Under the pieces are notes generated by a model. The model was not told where the DNA came from and made no database searches. It worked only from the letters and a program-made list of their open reading frames with translations. Source: Janthinobacterium sp. J1-1 (GTDB lineage: Bacteria; Pseudomonadota; Gammaproteobacteria; Burkholderiales; Burkholderiaceae_D). From it: DNA of 64,000 nt. Each line of letters begins with the position of its first letter. Positions within the stretch are counted from its first letter, which is position 1. The position numbers and the translations under genes are program-made. Shown in pieces: positions 8,971 through 17,797 of this stretch. The stretch lies in contig NZ_CP132339.1 of assembly GCF_030944405.1 (NCBI RefSeq), positions 6,651,145 through 6,715,144 on the forward strand, written 5' to 3'.

Positions 8971-9912
8971 TTATGCTGCCGGAATCTCTTCCAGCGAACA
9001 ATAGATCGGCAGGCCCAGGCCGCGCGCCACCGCCACTATGCGGTCGGCGCCGGACGATTCCCCTTTGAGGCGCAGCACCGCATCGCAATGCGAGAGCAAG
9101 CGCTCGCAATGGGTATGGAACAGTTCCTCGTACACGCTATCCCCGACTTGCTTCGAGCCGGCCAGCGCCAGCATCGGCAGCGCCAGCCATTCCCCCAGCA
9201 CCGGCATATGGCCGGCCGCATACAGCGGCAGGCACTGCGCTTCCATCGCCGCCACATTGGCCGCCATCTTGTCCGGGTCGTCGCCAGTCCCCGAGCGGTA
9301 CGGCCCGGCAATCAATATCTGCAGGCTTGTTTTCGCCGGCATCAGCTGCAGCTGCGCATGCTGCAGCAGCATGATGGTCTTGCCGTCGCAGATGCGCCCG
9401 TCCGCCACCATCCGCATCGCCTGCGCCAAAGGCAGTTCCAGCACGTCGATATCCTCGCCTTCATGGGCCAGGCCGCCACCGTCGTTCAGGCGACTGGACG
9501 GATCGTATTCGGCCACAAAGAAATGCAGGCGTTCGGTGACGGAGCCGGGACTCATGAAAGCCTCGAACACCTTGTCCACGGCGCCGACCCGGTAGCCGGT
9601 TTCTTCTTCGACTTCGGCACGGATGCGCTGTTCCGGACTGGCCTGCTCCAGCAGGCCGGCGGCGGCCTCGATCAGGAAGCCGTCATGGCCGTCGCGATAC
9701 GTGGGGAAACGGAACTGGCGGATCAGGATCACCGTGCCTTGCTTTTTGTTATATAGCAGGATGGTGGCGCCGTCGCCGCGGTCATACGTCTCGCGCGTCT
9801 GCGACTGCCACTGGCCGTCGCGGCGCAGATAATCGAATGTGGTTTTCTGTAACAGATACCAGTCGTGCGACAGCGTCGTCACATCCCGGATGCGTACTCT
9901 TTCTTCGTTCAT
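8971..9912 (-). CDS. NudK-like Nudix hydrolase fused to a DUF4406/nucleoside-deoxyribosyltransferase-like domain
   Basis: A two-domain protein of 313 residues. Residues about 1-195 resemble NudK-type GDP-mannose/ADP-sugar pyrophosphatases, with a Nudix box around GLLEQAS...[10 protein letters not shown] that keeps the metal-binding EE pair and final G; an early acidic position is Ser. Residues about 200-313 start with [12 protein letters not shown] and contain [10 protein letters not shown] and [15 protein letters not shown], resembling the DUF4406/deoxyribosyltransferase-like Rossmann fold that binds nucleotide-like ligands. NudK alone is about 190 residues, so this is a real fusion. It is divergent from the DeoR gene. 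The substrate is not evident. Confidence 0.8.
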   Translation of the reverse strand: MNEERVRIRDVTTLSHDWYLLQKTTFDYLRRDGQWQSQTRETYDRGDGATILLYNKKQGTVILIRQFRFPTYRDGHDGFLIEAAAGLLEQASPEQRIRAEVEEETGYRVGAVDKVFEAFMSPGSVTERLHFFVAEYDPSSRLNDGGGLAHEGEDIDVLELPLAQAMRMVADGRICDGKTIMLLQHAQLQLMPAKTSLQILIAGPYRSGTGDDPDKMAANVAAMEAQCLPLYAAGHMPVLGEWLALPMLALAGSKQVGDSVYEELFHTHCERLLSHCDAVLRLKGESSGADRIVAVARGLGLPIYCSLEEIPAA

Positions 9913-9963
9913 CTTGTCTCCTTGTGCTTGCGTGCGCCGACTTTATCATGCAAACTCGTGAAA

Positions 9964-9983
9964 ATTCAAGAATATTCAAGAAA
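9964..9983. repeat. Tandem 10-bp repeat before the DeoR-type gene (possible autoregulatory operator)
   Basis: ATTCAAGAAT (9964-9973) is followed directly by ATTCAAGAAA (9974-9983), one helical turn apart and ending five bases before the ATG. DeoR/GlpR-type repressors often bind direct repeats with helical spacing, so autorepression, and control of the divergent Nudix gene, is plausible. Confidence 0.4.
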
Positions 9984-9987
9984 ATAT

Positions 9988-10752
9988 ATGCTCACACATC
10001 AACGCAAACAATATCTGCTGGACCTGCTGCAACGAGAAGGCCAGCTCGTTGCCAAGGCCGTCAGCGATACCCTGGGCTTGTCGGAAGACACGATACGGCG
10101 CGACCTGCGCGAACTGGCCAAGGAGGGTTTGCTGCAACGCGTGCACGGCGGAGCGATACCGCTCTTGCCCGCCTCGCCCGCACTGGCGCCGTATGCCAGC
10201 CGCGTACAGATTTCGCCCGACGCCAAGCCGGCCATCGGCCGCGCGGCCGGCGCCATGATACAAACGGGGCAAGTGGTCTTTATCGATGGCGGCACGACGA
10301 CGTTGCAACTGGTGCGCCAGCTGCCGCGCGAGTTGCGCGCCACGGTGGTGACGCACAGCCCGTCGATTGCGGTGGAACTGGCGAGCCACCCCTTGATCGA
10401 GGTGGTGATGCTGGGAGGAAAGTTGTTCAAGCACTCCATCGTCAACCTGGGCGCCGCCACAGTGGAAGCGATAGGCGGTATCCGCGCCGACCTGTATTTC
10501 ATGGGCGTGTCGAGCCTGCATCCGCAGGCGGGCATCACCACCGGCGACCACGAGGAAGCCTGCGTCAAGCGCGCCCTATCCGACGCGGCGGCCCGCACGG
10601 TGGTACTGGCCTCGCCGGAAAAGCTGCATACCGTCTCGCCGTTCCGGATCGCGCCCTTGAACCAGGTCAGCGATATCGTCGTGCTGCGCGATACGGACGA
10701 GGCGCTGCTGGCACCCTACCGCGAGATGGGTATCGCCATCACGCTGGCGTAG
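9988..10752 (+). CDS. DeoR/GlpR-family transcriptional repressor
   Basis: A 254-residue regulator. The N-terminal helix-turn-helix (residues about 1-55: RKQYLLDLLQREGQLVAKAV, SEDTIRRDLRELAKEGLLQR, VHGGA) is the DeoR signature. The C-terminal DeoRC sugar-phosphate sensing domain has IDGGTTTLQL near residue 93, VVTHSPSIAVEL, and VMLGGKLFK. Its ligand is likely a phosphorylated sugar or related metabolite. No strong ribosome site precedes the ATG; the region is occupied by the 10-bp tandem repeat. No obvious target operon adjoins it apart from the divergent Nudix fusion gene. Confidence 0.9.
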   Translation: MLTHQRKQYLLDLLQREGQLVAKAVSDTLGLSEDTIRRDLRELAKEGLLQRVHGGAIPLLPASPALAPYASRVQISPDAKPAIGRAAGAMIQTGQVVFIDGGTTTLQLVRQLPRELRATVVTHSPSIAVELASHPLIEVVMLGGKLFKHSIVNLGAATVEAIGGIRADLYFMGVSSLHPQAGITTGDHEEACVKRALSDAAARTVVLASPEKLHTVSPFRIAPLNQVSDIVVLRDTDEALLAPYREMGIAITLA

Positions 10753-10756
10753 GCAT

Positions 10757-11827
10757 TTACGGCCAGATCGCCTGCAACACCGCCGCCAGGTGATAGCCGC
10801 CATTGATCAGCTGCGTCTTGGCCAATGCCGAGCTGGGCACGGGATAGTCGCTGGGCACGCTCAGGGACCAGACATAATAGACGTCGCCCTTGCGGCTGGT
10901 CTGCTGCGTGGCCGGCCCGGCCACCACGCCCGCATACGCTGTTTTCGATGCCGCCAGCGCGGCATCGGCCCATTGATACGGCCAGGTGGCCGGGTCGCCG
11001 CTATTGCCGGGCACCTCGGGCTGGCTGGCGATCACCGTCTGCGCGAACTGGCGCGGCGTACGCGTCGACAGGCGCCGCATGGCATAGTCGACCACGGTGC
11101 TGTCCCAGTACGAGTGCAGCGGTTTCGTCGGCGGCTTCGGATAGGCAACGGGCTTGGCGGCGCCAGCTTCCGCCGGCAACGGCGCCGGAATCACGGCATC
11201 GGACAAGGCCGTGATCTGCGCGTCGTCCAGCAACAGATTATTGCCGCCGCGCGCATCGAAAATCGCCAGGCCGTCGATCTGCGCCTGCGTTTCCGGCACC
11301 ACAAAACGGCCATCCTTGGCCACATACGCGGCGCCCACGTGCAGCGGCTGGTGGATATCGCCGACCAGGTGCGTGATCAATATCAGCGCCTGGCGCGGCG
11401 TGAACTGGTGCGGATTGCTGGCCAGGTCACTCTTGCCCTGCAACACCGAAATCGCCTGCTTCAGGGTCTGCACGATATCGTCGTCGGCGCTGCCGGTGGC
11501 GCCATCGTGATAGTGCGCGTTCTGGAATGGAATATCGGTGTAATGGTATTCGCTGTGCTTGGGGTTGGCGGCAACGTAGGCCACCATCTCGGGCGACTGC
11601 GGGCCGCAATACGTACCTTTCACGCAGTCGGGCCAGTTGGCGATCGACTCCAGGGTTTCGCCGGGCAGCAGCAGGGCGGCGATTTTCGCCTGCGCCGCGC
11701 TGCCCTTGAGCAGCTGGTCGGCAATCGCCCCCACGGCGCGGTGGCCGTCATTGCCCCAGGCCAGTGCGTTGCCGCTCATAAAGGCGCTGGCCAGCGCCAG
11801 CACGCATGCCAGTTTTTTCATGGTCAT
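10757..11827 (-). CDS. Exported S1/P1-type nuclease
   Basis: A zinc-dependent nuclease that degrades single-stranded DNA/RNA and removes 3'-phosphates. The signal peptide (about residues 1-23) ends ALA, leaving WGNDGHRAVG as the mature start. In this family the N-terminal Trp itself is a zinc ligand, and here it lies exactly at the predicted cleavage point. Other metal-site segments are HYTDIPF, ITHLVGDIHQPLHVG and RGGNNL. Length is 356 residues, somewhat longer than P1 (about 270-290), with a Pro-rich insert near residue 225. The start codon overlaps the phospholipase-D-fold gene's stop (ATGA), so it is the last gene of a coupled exported set. Confidence 0.9.
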   Translation of the reverse strand: MTMKKLACVLALASAFMSGNALAWGNDGHRAVGAIADQLLKGSAAQAKIAALLLPGETLESIANWPDCVKGTYCGPQSPEMVAYVAANPKHSEYHYTDIPFQNAHYHDGATGSADDDIVQTLKQAISVLQGKSDLASNPHQFTPRQALILITHLVGDIHQPLHVGAAYVAKDGRFVVPETQAQIDGLAIFDARGGNNLLLDDAQITALSDAVIPAPLPAEAGAAKPVAYPKPPTKPLHSYWDSTVVDYAMRRLSTRTPRQFAQTVIASQPEVPGNSGDPATWPYQWADAALAASKTAYAGVVAGPATQQTSRKGDVYYVWSLSVPSDYPVPSSALAKTQLINGGYHLAAVLQAIWP

Positions 11828-13044
11828 TGTGGCGTCCCCTTGGCAGGCTTCGGATACTGTTTGTTGATATCGATCGGCTGCGCGTAGCCGGAGCTCCAGG
11901 TCTGCTCGTGCAGGGCCACCAGGCGCTGCGCCATGGCCTCATTACGCAGCACCACTTCCAGGTTGCGCGACAAGTCGAAATAGCCGCCGGCCCAGTTGCT
12001 GGTGCCGACCCAGGCCAGCTTGCCGTCGATGGTCATGGTCTTGCTGTGGATCACGCGCGCGAACGGAATAAAGCCGGTCGATGCGGTGGGTATCGTGACG
12101 ATGCGAATCTCCACGTTCGGCACCAGCGCCAGGCTTTTCAGGTAGGCAATCGCCGGCGCTTCCGTGTTCCAGGCGGACACCATCAATTTGATTTTCACGC
12201 CGCGCTGGGCCGCCGCGCGCACGGCATTGTCGATCACGGCGTAATACGGCCGCGTGCGATTCGGGCCGTACGACAGCGGTGCGTAGTCCAGCAGCTGGAT
12301 GCGCACTTCGCTTTTGGCATCGGCCAACAAGGCCGGCAAGCCGCTTTCCGAGTCGCCCACGCCAGCCGGATTATAGGCGTTCGGGCTGGCCAGCAAAAAC
12401 GCGTTCTGCGCGTAGTTGGCGGGAACCGTTTTGCTGTTGAGCAAGGTAGCGCGGCTGCCCTTGGCGGTTAGCGCCTGTGCCTGCCAGTCCTGTTCGAAGA
12501 TCGCCTGCACCTGGCCCACCATCGCCGGCTCGGTGATCTTCAGGCCCGTTTCATGGATATGCTCGAACGAGCGCCAGTCGAAATTCTGGCTGCCGATATA
12601 CGCCACCTTGCCATCGACGGCCAGGTATTTGGCGTGCACGATGCCGTTGCCGGTGATCTTGTTGAAATCGATAATGCGCAAGTCCAGATTCGGGATCGCT
12701 TTCAGTTGCTCGATGGTCGCCGGTTCCGACAGGCCCACGCCCTTCAGGTCCAGCAGGAAGCGGATCTTGACGCCGCGCTGGCCCGCTTGCGTCAAACTGG
12801 CCAGCACCTTGTCGAATGCCGTGCCCGGTTTGCTGACGGCGTAGAACTGGGCGATGACGATCTCTTTTTTTGCCGAATCGAACAGCTCGCGCCACACGGC
12901 GACGGGCTCGCGCAGGTCGGGATTGGTCAAGCTCGTTTCCACGGGCGAGGTGTGCACCAGCTCAAAGCCGGGAATGGTGAAATCGGCGTGGGCCGTGCCC
13001 GCGAACAGGGTAGTGACGAGCAGGGAAACAGATAAACGACGCAT
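11824..13044 (-). CDS. Exported phospholipase-D-superfamily protein (two HKD motifs)
   Basis: A 406-residue secreted protein with signal peptide MRRLSVSLLVTTLFAGTAHA. It carries two complete HxK(x4)D catalytic motifs, HAKYLAVDG with GSQNFDWRSF and HSKTMTIDG with GTSNWAGGYF, so one active site can form intramolecularly. The family includes phospholipases, nucleases (Nuc) and endonuclease-like enzymes. Position between a 5'-nucleotidase (16 bases upstream) and an S1/P1 nuclease (4-base overlap) makes a nuclease or phosphodiesterase role attractive, but a phospholipase cannot be excluded. Confidence 0.85.
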   Translation of the reverse strand: MRRLSVSLLVTTLFAGTAHADFTIPGFELVHTSPVETSLTNPDLREPVAVWRELFDSAKKEIVIAQFYAVSKPGTAFDKVLASLTQAGQRGVKIRFLLDLKGVGLSEPATIEQLKAIPNLDLRIIDFNKITGNGIVHAKYLAVDGKVAYIGSQNFDWRSFEHIHETGLKITEPAMVGQVQAIFEQDWQAQALTAKGSRATLLNSKTVPANYAQNAFLLASPNAYNPAGVGDSESGLPALLADAKSEVRIQLLDYAPLSYGPNRTRPYYAVIDNAVRAAAQRGVKIKLMVSAWNTEAPAIAYLKSLALVPNVEIRIVTIPTASTGFIPFARVIHSKTMTIDGKLAWVGTSNWAGGYFDLSRNLEVVLRNEAMAQRLVALHEQTWSSGYAQPIDINKQYPKPAKGTPQ

Positions 13045-13060
13045 GGTTATTCCTTGTAAA

Positions 13061-14746
13061 TTATTTGACGCGCACGATGCGGCCGGCCGCCGTGGCGCTG
13101 CCAGCGGGCTTGCCGGCGCGCGCGCGGGCGATCAGGTAATTGCTGAAGGCGTCGATGTCGCGCACGCCCGTGTCGAGCCGGCGCGTGCCGGCCGCCAGCA
13201 CGGTAAAGCGGTCGCCGCCGCCAGCGAGGAAACTGTTGGCGGCGACACGGTATTGTTGATTGTCTTCAAGAGCAATGCCATTGAGCATGATGCTGCCCGG
13301 CAGCACGCGCTGGCCCTGGGGCCGCGTGCTGTCCCAGCGGTAGCTGAAGCCGTCCGATATCTGCAGCAGATTATTCTCCTCAGCTTCGGCACCCGGCCAC
13401 TGCTGTTCGAGCAAGGTACGAATTTGCGCGCCGGAAAGACTCACGACGATCAGGGTATTGCCGAAAGGCACCACGGCCTGGTTCTGGCCCACGTTCGTCA
13501 TCAGGCCGGCGCCCGCTTCCAGGTCCTTGCGGATACCGCCATTATTCATCAGGCCGATTTGCGCGCCAGCAGCGCGCGCGCCGAACAGGGTGCTGTCAGC
13601 CACCAGGTCGCCCAGCGCGGAAGCGCCGCCGCCCTTGGTACTGCGGCCCACGTTCGGCACGGCGATGGCGGCCACGGGACGCGACAATTCGGCCGCACTG
13701 CGCTGCTTGACCGATTCCAGGTAGGCAGCCACGGCCGGGTCCGGCTCATACATGCCTGGCAGCATGACGACGTTGTGCGCGCTGGCATCGATCAGCGCAT
13801 TCTTGACGGGATCGACCTTGAGCTTGATACGCGTCAGCATATGCCCGCCCATTTGTGCCTGCGTCACGAGGCGGCCATCGACACGGCACAGATAACCCTG
13901 GTGCGAATGGCCGCTGATGACCAGTTGAATGGCCGGGTCGAGGCGCTTGACCACATCGACCACTTCGCCCTTCAGCTGGCTGCAATCGGCCTGGTCGACG
14001 GCTTCGGTCGTCTCGCCGCCCTGGTGCAGCAGCACGACGAACACGCCCACGCCTTGCGCGCGCAACTGCGGCAAGGTGGCGTTGATGGCGTCCGCCTCAT
14101 CGCCAAACTGCAGGCCGGCAATGCCGGCGGCCGTCACCACGGATGGCGTATCTTTCAGCACGGCGCCGATCAGGCCCACCTTGACGCCATGCGCCTCTTC
14201 GATGCGGTAGGCGGGCAGCAGGGACTTGCCCGTTTGCGTATCGATGACATTGGCGGCCATATAGGTGTAGCTGGCGCCCTTGAAGTCCGGCGTGAACTTG
14301 CAAGCCTTGTCCGCGCGCGCGGAGTCGCAACCGCCGCGCTGCTGGCGCAGCAATTCCGCCTTGCCCTGGTCAAATTCATGGTTGCCGACGGAACTGGCCT
14401 TCATGCCCAGCATGTTCATGGCGACGATGCTCGGTTCATCGGCCCACAGCGCCGACATGGCGGGGCTGGCGCCGACCAGGTCGCCATTGCCGACAAAAAT
14501 CAGCTGCGCATCTTCGCGCCGCCACGCCGTCAATGCACCGGACAAGGTATCGATGCCGCCGGCCTGCACCGTCTTGCGCCCGGCATCGGCGACACTCATG
14601 TAGGTAAATTTGCTGCGCTCGAGATTGCCGTGGAAATCGTTCAGGGCGACCAGGTTGATGGCGACGGGCGCCGCGGGATGGGTGGCGCAGCCGGTCATGG
14701 CGGCGGCGATGGCCACCGCGATCAGGGATAAGGGCAGTGTTTTCAT
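13061..14746 (-). CDS. 5'-nucleotidase/2',3'-cyclic phosphodiesterase-type lipoprotein (UshA-like)
   Basis: Dephosphorylates nucleotides to nucleosides in the cell envelope. Start chosen at 14746, giving signal MKTLPLSLIAVAIAAAMTGC with lipobox MTGC, so it is probably a lipoprotein of 561 residues. The metallophosphatase domain has NDFHGN, GNGDLVGASP, VGNHEFDQG and ISGHSHQG. The C-terminal 5'-nucleotidase domain has MNNGGIRKDL, PFGNTL and the substrate-binding region near NSFLAGGGD. An internal pair of Cys near residue 145 may form a disulphide. It is followed closely by the phospholipase-D-fold and S1/P1 genes; the upstream TonB receptor gene ends in its own terminator. Confidence 0.92.
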   Translation of the reverse strand: MKTLPLSLIAVAIAAAMTGCATHPAAPVAINLVALNDFHGNLERSKFTYMSVADAGRKTVQAGGIDTLSGALTAWRREDAQLIFVGNGDLVGASPAMSALWADEPSIVAMNMLGMKASSVGNHEFDQGKAELLRQQRGGCDSARADKACKFTPDFKGASYTYMAANVIDTQTGKSLLPAYRIEEAHGVKVGLIGAVLKDTPSVVTAAGIAGLQFGDEADAINATLPQLRAQGVGVFVVLLHQGGETTEAVDQADCSQLKGEVVDVVKRLDPAIQLVISGHSHQGYLCRVDGRLVTQAQMGGHMLTRIKLKVDPVKNALIDASAHNVVMLPGMYEPDPAVAAYLESVKQRSAAELSRPVAAIAVPNVGRSTKGGGASALGDLVADSTLFGARAAGAQIGLMNNGGIRKDLEAGAGLMTNVGQNQAVVPFGNTLIVVSLSGAQIRTLLEQQWPGAEAEENNLLQISDGFSYRWDSTRPQGQRVLPGSIMLNGIALEDNQQYRVAANSFLAGGGDRFTVLAAGTRRLDTGVRDIDAFSNYLIARARAGKPAGSATAAGRIVRVK

Positions 14747-14837
14747 AGGCTTCGCAGCATAGCGCAACGGCCGGGAAAGCGGCATTGCGCAAACGGGTTA
14801 AACAAGGTCCGGCTGCACAACGCCGGCAGAAAAGAAA

Positions 14838-14857
14838 AACGGGCCCTAAGGCCCGTT
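14838..14857 (-). terminator. Intrinsic terminator of the TonB-dependent receptor gene
   Basis: AACGGGCC and GGCCCGTT form an 8-bp stem with loop CTAA. On the minus strand a run of T-rich bases follows (TTTTTCTTTTC), placing it between the receptor gene and the 5'-nucleotidase gene. Confidence 0.75.
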
Positions 14858-14905
14858 GCAACACGTCGCGCACAGCCTGGCCTGCAGGCTGCGCGTCAGC
14901 GTCGA

Positions 14906-17266
14906 TTAGATATCGATCGACAGGGTGACCGATACGAAGCGTGGCGCACCCAGGTAGTAGCGTTGGGTATCAACCGACGTCGTTACACCAGGGATAGCCT
15001 GGGTATTCTTGACGGTGGTCGAGGACGGATTGCGGTACTGCTTGTCCGTGATGTTGCTCAGGTTAAACGTCAGCTTGGGACGCTTGATGTAGCCGAAGTT
15101 GGCAAAGGTGTAGCCGCCATCGATACCGAAGGTGGTGTAGCCTGGCGCCGTTTCATCATTGACCATCGATGCTTGCTGCTGGCCGGTGGCGCGCGCTTTC
15201 ACGCGGGTCCAGAACGAGCCATTCTGGTATTCGATCGACAAGCCGGCTTTCTTCTTCGGCGTGTTGATCATTTCCTTGCCAGCAGTCGGCAGGTACACAT
15301 TCGTCGCGGACAGCATGTCATCCTTGATTTTGCTGTTATTGAAACCCAGCGAACCGTACATCGCCCAACCATTGATCGGCGTATTGCCGATTTCGAATTC
15401 CAGGCCCTTGTTGCTGACGCGGCCCACGTTGGTATAGCTGCTCGCTTGCGTGATTGGATCGAAGGTGGTTGCCTGGCGATCCTTGAAGTCGATGAAGAAT
15501 GCCGTCACCGAAGCGATGAACTTGTCATCCTGGTGACGATAGCCGATATCGGTGTTCCACGACGATTCTTGTTTCACATCACCAACAAAGTTGGCGACGC
15601 CATTGACCACTTTCACGCTGGTGCCGATGTTGCCAAACACGAAGTTAGGGGGTGCTTTGACGTTCTTGGCAACCGAAATGAACACTTGATCATCGTTGGT
15701 GATGCGGTAGCGTGCACCCAGTTGCGGCAGCAGGGTGCTGTACTTCTTGACCAGGTTGTACGGTTTAACGTTGTTGGCTTCGTCGCCGTAGTTGGTGAAG
15801 TCGCGCTTCACGTTCGGGCTGCGCACGCCGATATTGATCTTCAGCTTGTCATCACTCAGGCTGATCGTGTCTTGCAGGAAGAACTGATAAGCGGTCGAGA
15901 TCGACATCCAGTTACGGCTTTGCGCTGGCGTGCCATCCGGACGCAGGATCTGGCCGTTTTGCAGCCAAGGATCTTGCGAGATGCCATCATTGCTCAATGC
16001 CAGCATCGGGCCGGTTTGCTGATGGCGAGCGCGCTCGTACCAGAAGCCACCGAGCACATCGTGGTTACCCGACACCCAGTTCAGCGATGCGGTCACACCA
16101 GGACGGAAGGTCTTGGTGACGCTGGCGTTAGCGACCAGGACGGTGTCGAGGGTATCGCCGTCGCCGTTCAAGTCCACGGTGCCATTGCGCAAGCCAGTGG
16201 CTGCGTTATAGAAACCTTTTTCCGACTGGTCGCGCTGTTGCACGCCACCGTTACCGTAGCCGTACCAGATGTATGGCAATACTTTCAGGTCCAGGTTTTC
16301 GTTCAGGCGGAACTTTGCCGTGGCCGAGGCGATGGCATTCTTGAACGGGTTGATGCCCAGTTTGTAGAAGGCTGGCGACTGCTTGGTTTCTTTTTGTTCA
16401 ACGCCTTTTACCGGCTTCAGATGACCCTGGAAGGTATCGGCGTAATCAAAGTAATAGCCGTTCTTATTAATTTCAGACAAGGTCAGGTTATTGATGTTGT
16501 TGTTCATCGCCTCGTTGTACAGCAAGGTGGCGTGAATATAGTTGAAGCGATCCCAGTCGTAGTTGATACCGGCGTCGATATGGTCGCGCTTGGCGCCGCC
16601 CTTGCCTTTCCATTTGTCGGCTTCAGCATGCGAAGCGGACACGAACATCTTGGTGCGCTTGTCCGAGAACAGGCCGGTGTCGACGCGCACGAAGGTTTTC
16701 TTCATGTTCAGTTGACCGAAGGTCTGCATCATGCGCAGGCGGTGCTTGTCTTCAGGATTGCAGGTGTTGATACCAAAGTTGCCGCCGGTGGCGCCCACTT
16801 GTGGCGAATCGGCATCGGTCGAACCCTGGGTGACGGTTTGCGAGCAGGTATTTTCCTGGTCGACATATTCTTGTGGGTAGATGGCAAAACTACCGGAGTC
16901 ATTCACCGGCACGCCATTGATCGTGGCGCCGATCTGGTCGGAGTTAAAGCCGCGCAGTGTCAGGCCGCCGCCGAACAGGCCAGTTGCATCGTAGTTGTAG
17001 CTATTAACAGCTGGCAACATCTCCAGGGCTTCGTACGCATTGCCTGTTGGACGCTGCTTTTCCAGTTCTTCTGCCGTAATCGTGCTGCGTGCTTTTGGCG
17101 CATCTTCCGTCACCATCAGGCCCATACCGGTTTTTTTAGCGGTAATGACCACTTTTGTGGCTTCGTCAGCGGTTTGCGCATGCGCAGTGGAGATGCCGAA
17201 GCAAGCCAATTGGCATGCCACTGCGATCATACTTAGTCGCAATTTTGGTTGTTGAATGAACTGCAT
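14906..17266 (-). CDS. TonB-dependent outer-membrane receptor
   Basis: A 786-residue outer-membrane active transporter. A signal peptide (about 1-30, ending AHA) precedes a TonB-box-like ATKVVITA. A plug domain (ALEMLPAVNSY, GGLTLRGFNSDQIGATINGV, PVNDSG) is followed by a long beta-barrel ending in aromatic-rich strands and the terminal VSVTLSIDI. The plug contains two Cys, at ENTCSQT and INTCNPED, which may form a disulphide. The ligand is unknown. It is flanked by an exported adenosine deaminase and by nucleotide-degrading enzymes, so a nucleoside, nucleotide or base is the contextual guess. Confidence 0.92.
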   Translation of the reverse strand: MQFIQQPKLRLSMIAVACQLACFGISTAHAQTADEATKVVITAKKTGMGLMVTEDAPKARSTITAEELEKQRPTGNAYEALEMLPAVNSYNYDATGLFGGGLTLRGFNSDQIGATINGVPVNDSGSFAIYPQEYVDQENTCSQTVTQGSTDADSPQVGATGGNFGINTCNPEDKHRLRMMQTFGQLNMKKTFVRVDTGLFSDKRTKMFVSASHAEADKWKGKGGAKRDHIDAGINYDWDRFNYIHATLLYNEAMNNNINNLTLSEINKNGYYFDYADTFQGHLKPVKGVEQKETKQSPAFYKLGINPFKNAIASATAKFRLNENLDLKVLPYIWYGYGNGGVQQRDQSEKGFYNAATGLRNGTVDLNGDGDTLDTVLVANASVTKTFRPGVTASLNWVSGNHDVLGGFWYERARHQQTGPMLALSNDGISQDPWLQNGQILRPDGTPAQSRNWMSISTAYQFFLQDTISLSDDKLKINIGVRSPNVKRDFTNYGDEANNVKPYNLVKKYSTLLPQLGARYRITNDDQVFISVAKNVKAPPNFVFGNIGTSVKVVNGVANFVGDVKQESSWNTDIGYRHQDDKFIASVTAFFIDFKDRQATTFDPITQASSYTNVGRVSNKGLEFEIGNTPINGWAMYGSLGFNNSKIKDDMLSATNVYLPTAGKEMINTPKKKAGLSIEYQNGSFWTRVKARATGQQQASMVNDETAPGYTTFGIDGGYTFANFGYIKRPKLTFNLSNITDKQYRNPSSTTVKNTQAIPGVTTSVDTQRYYLGAPRFVSVTLSIDI

Positions 17267-17797
17267 TTGAACCCCCTAGAGTGTGTTGTAACTTACAAGA
17301 TTTTGACTTGCTTATATTGTGGTGAAACACGGAAACTATCCAACTAGACACGGCAGTATAAAGATCGAATATTTCAAATCCGTTACACGGATATGACCGC
17401 AATGTGACAGGAGCCGCTAGACATCCTGAATTGTCACAAAAGCGATATCAAAAATGACTTATTCAATTCTTCGCCGTCCAACTATGCATTAAGGTCTGTA
17501 GGCTGACAAATACGTTTTATTTTAATGATTCATATATTAAAAGTATAAATCACCGCTGAAAGCCGCATTTTTTATATCAACCGAGCAAGCTCACCTCATC
17601 GGGGCGAAATTATAGATGAGCGGCAACACTTGGAAATTGTTTCAGAAAATAATTGCAAGAAAGCACTACTAGCGCATCATTTTTTGTCGTAAAGGCACAA
17701 CAAAAAGGATAAAAGGAGGGTTTTGTAACTATGAAGATCAGGAGGTTACGCGACCGCTAGTTGCGGTCGCGTGGCAGGCAGGAGAGATGAAATACTT
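17267..17797. other. AT-rich intergenic region between adenosine deaminase and TonB receptor genes
   Basis: About 530 bases, clearly AT-richer than the surrounding genes. It must hold the receptor promoter on the minus strand and the end of the deaminase transcript (hairpin at 17748-17772). I found no convincing gene, tRNA or known RNA motif. Part could be an untranslated leader of the receptor mRNA. Confidence 0.6.
17748..17772 (-). terminator. Hairpin downstream of the adenosine deaminase gene
   Basis: ACGCGACCGC and GCGGTCGCGT form a perfect 10-bp stem around TAGTT, 26 bases beyond the deaminase stop. No T tract follows on the minus strand, so it may be a processing or Rho-assisted end rather than a classic terminator. 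Confidence 0.5.

Noticed and set aside
14963..17236. A 757-codon frame opposite the TonB-dependent receptor
   Set aside because: Antisense shadow without motifs or a ribosome site; the receptor on the other strand is unmistakable.
17731..17760. A nine-codon frame with a good ribosome site (GGAGG-like) before the hairpin at 17748
   Set aside because: It overlaps the hairpin, has no downstream gene on its strand to control and is too short to support by sequence alone.
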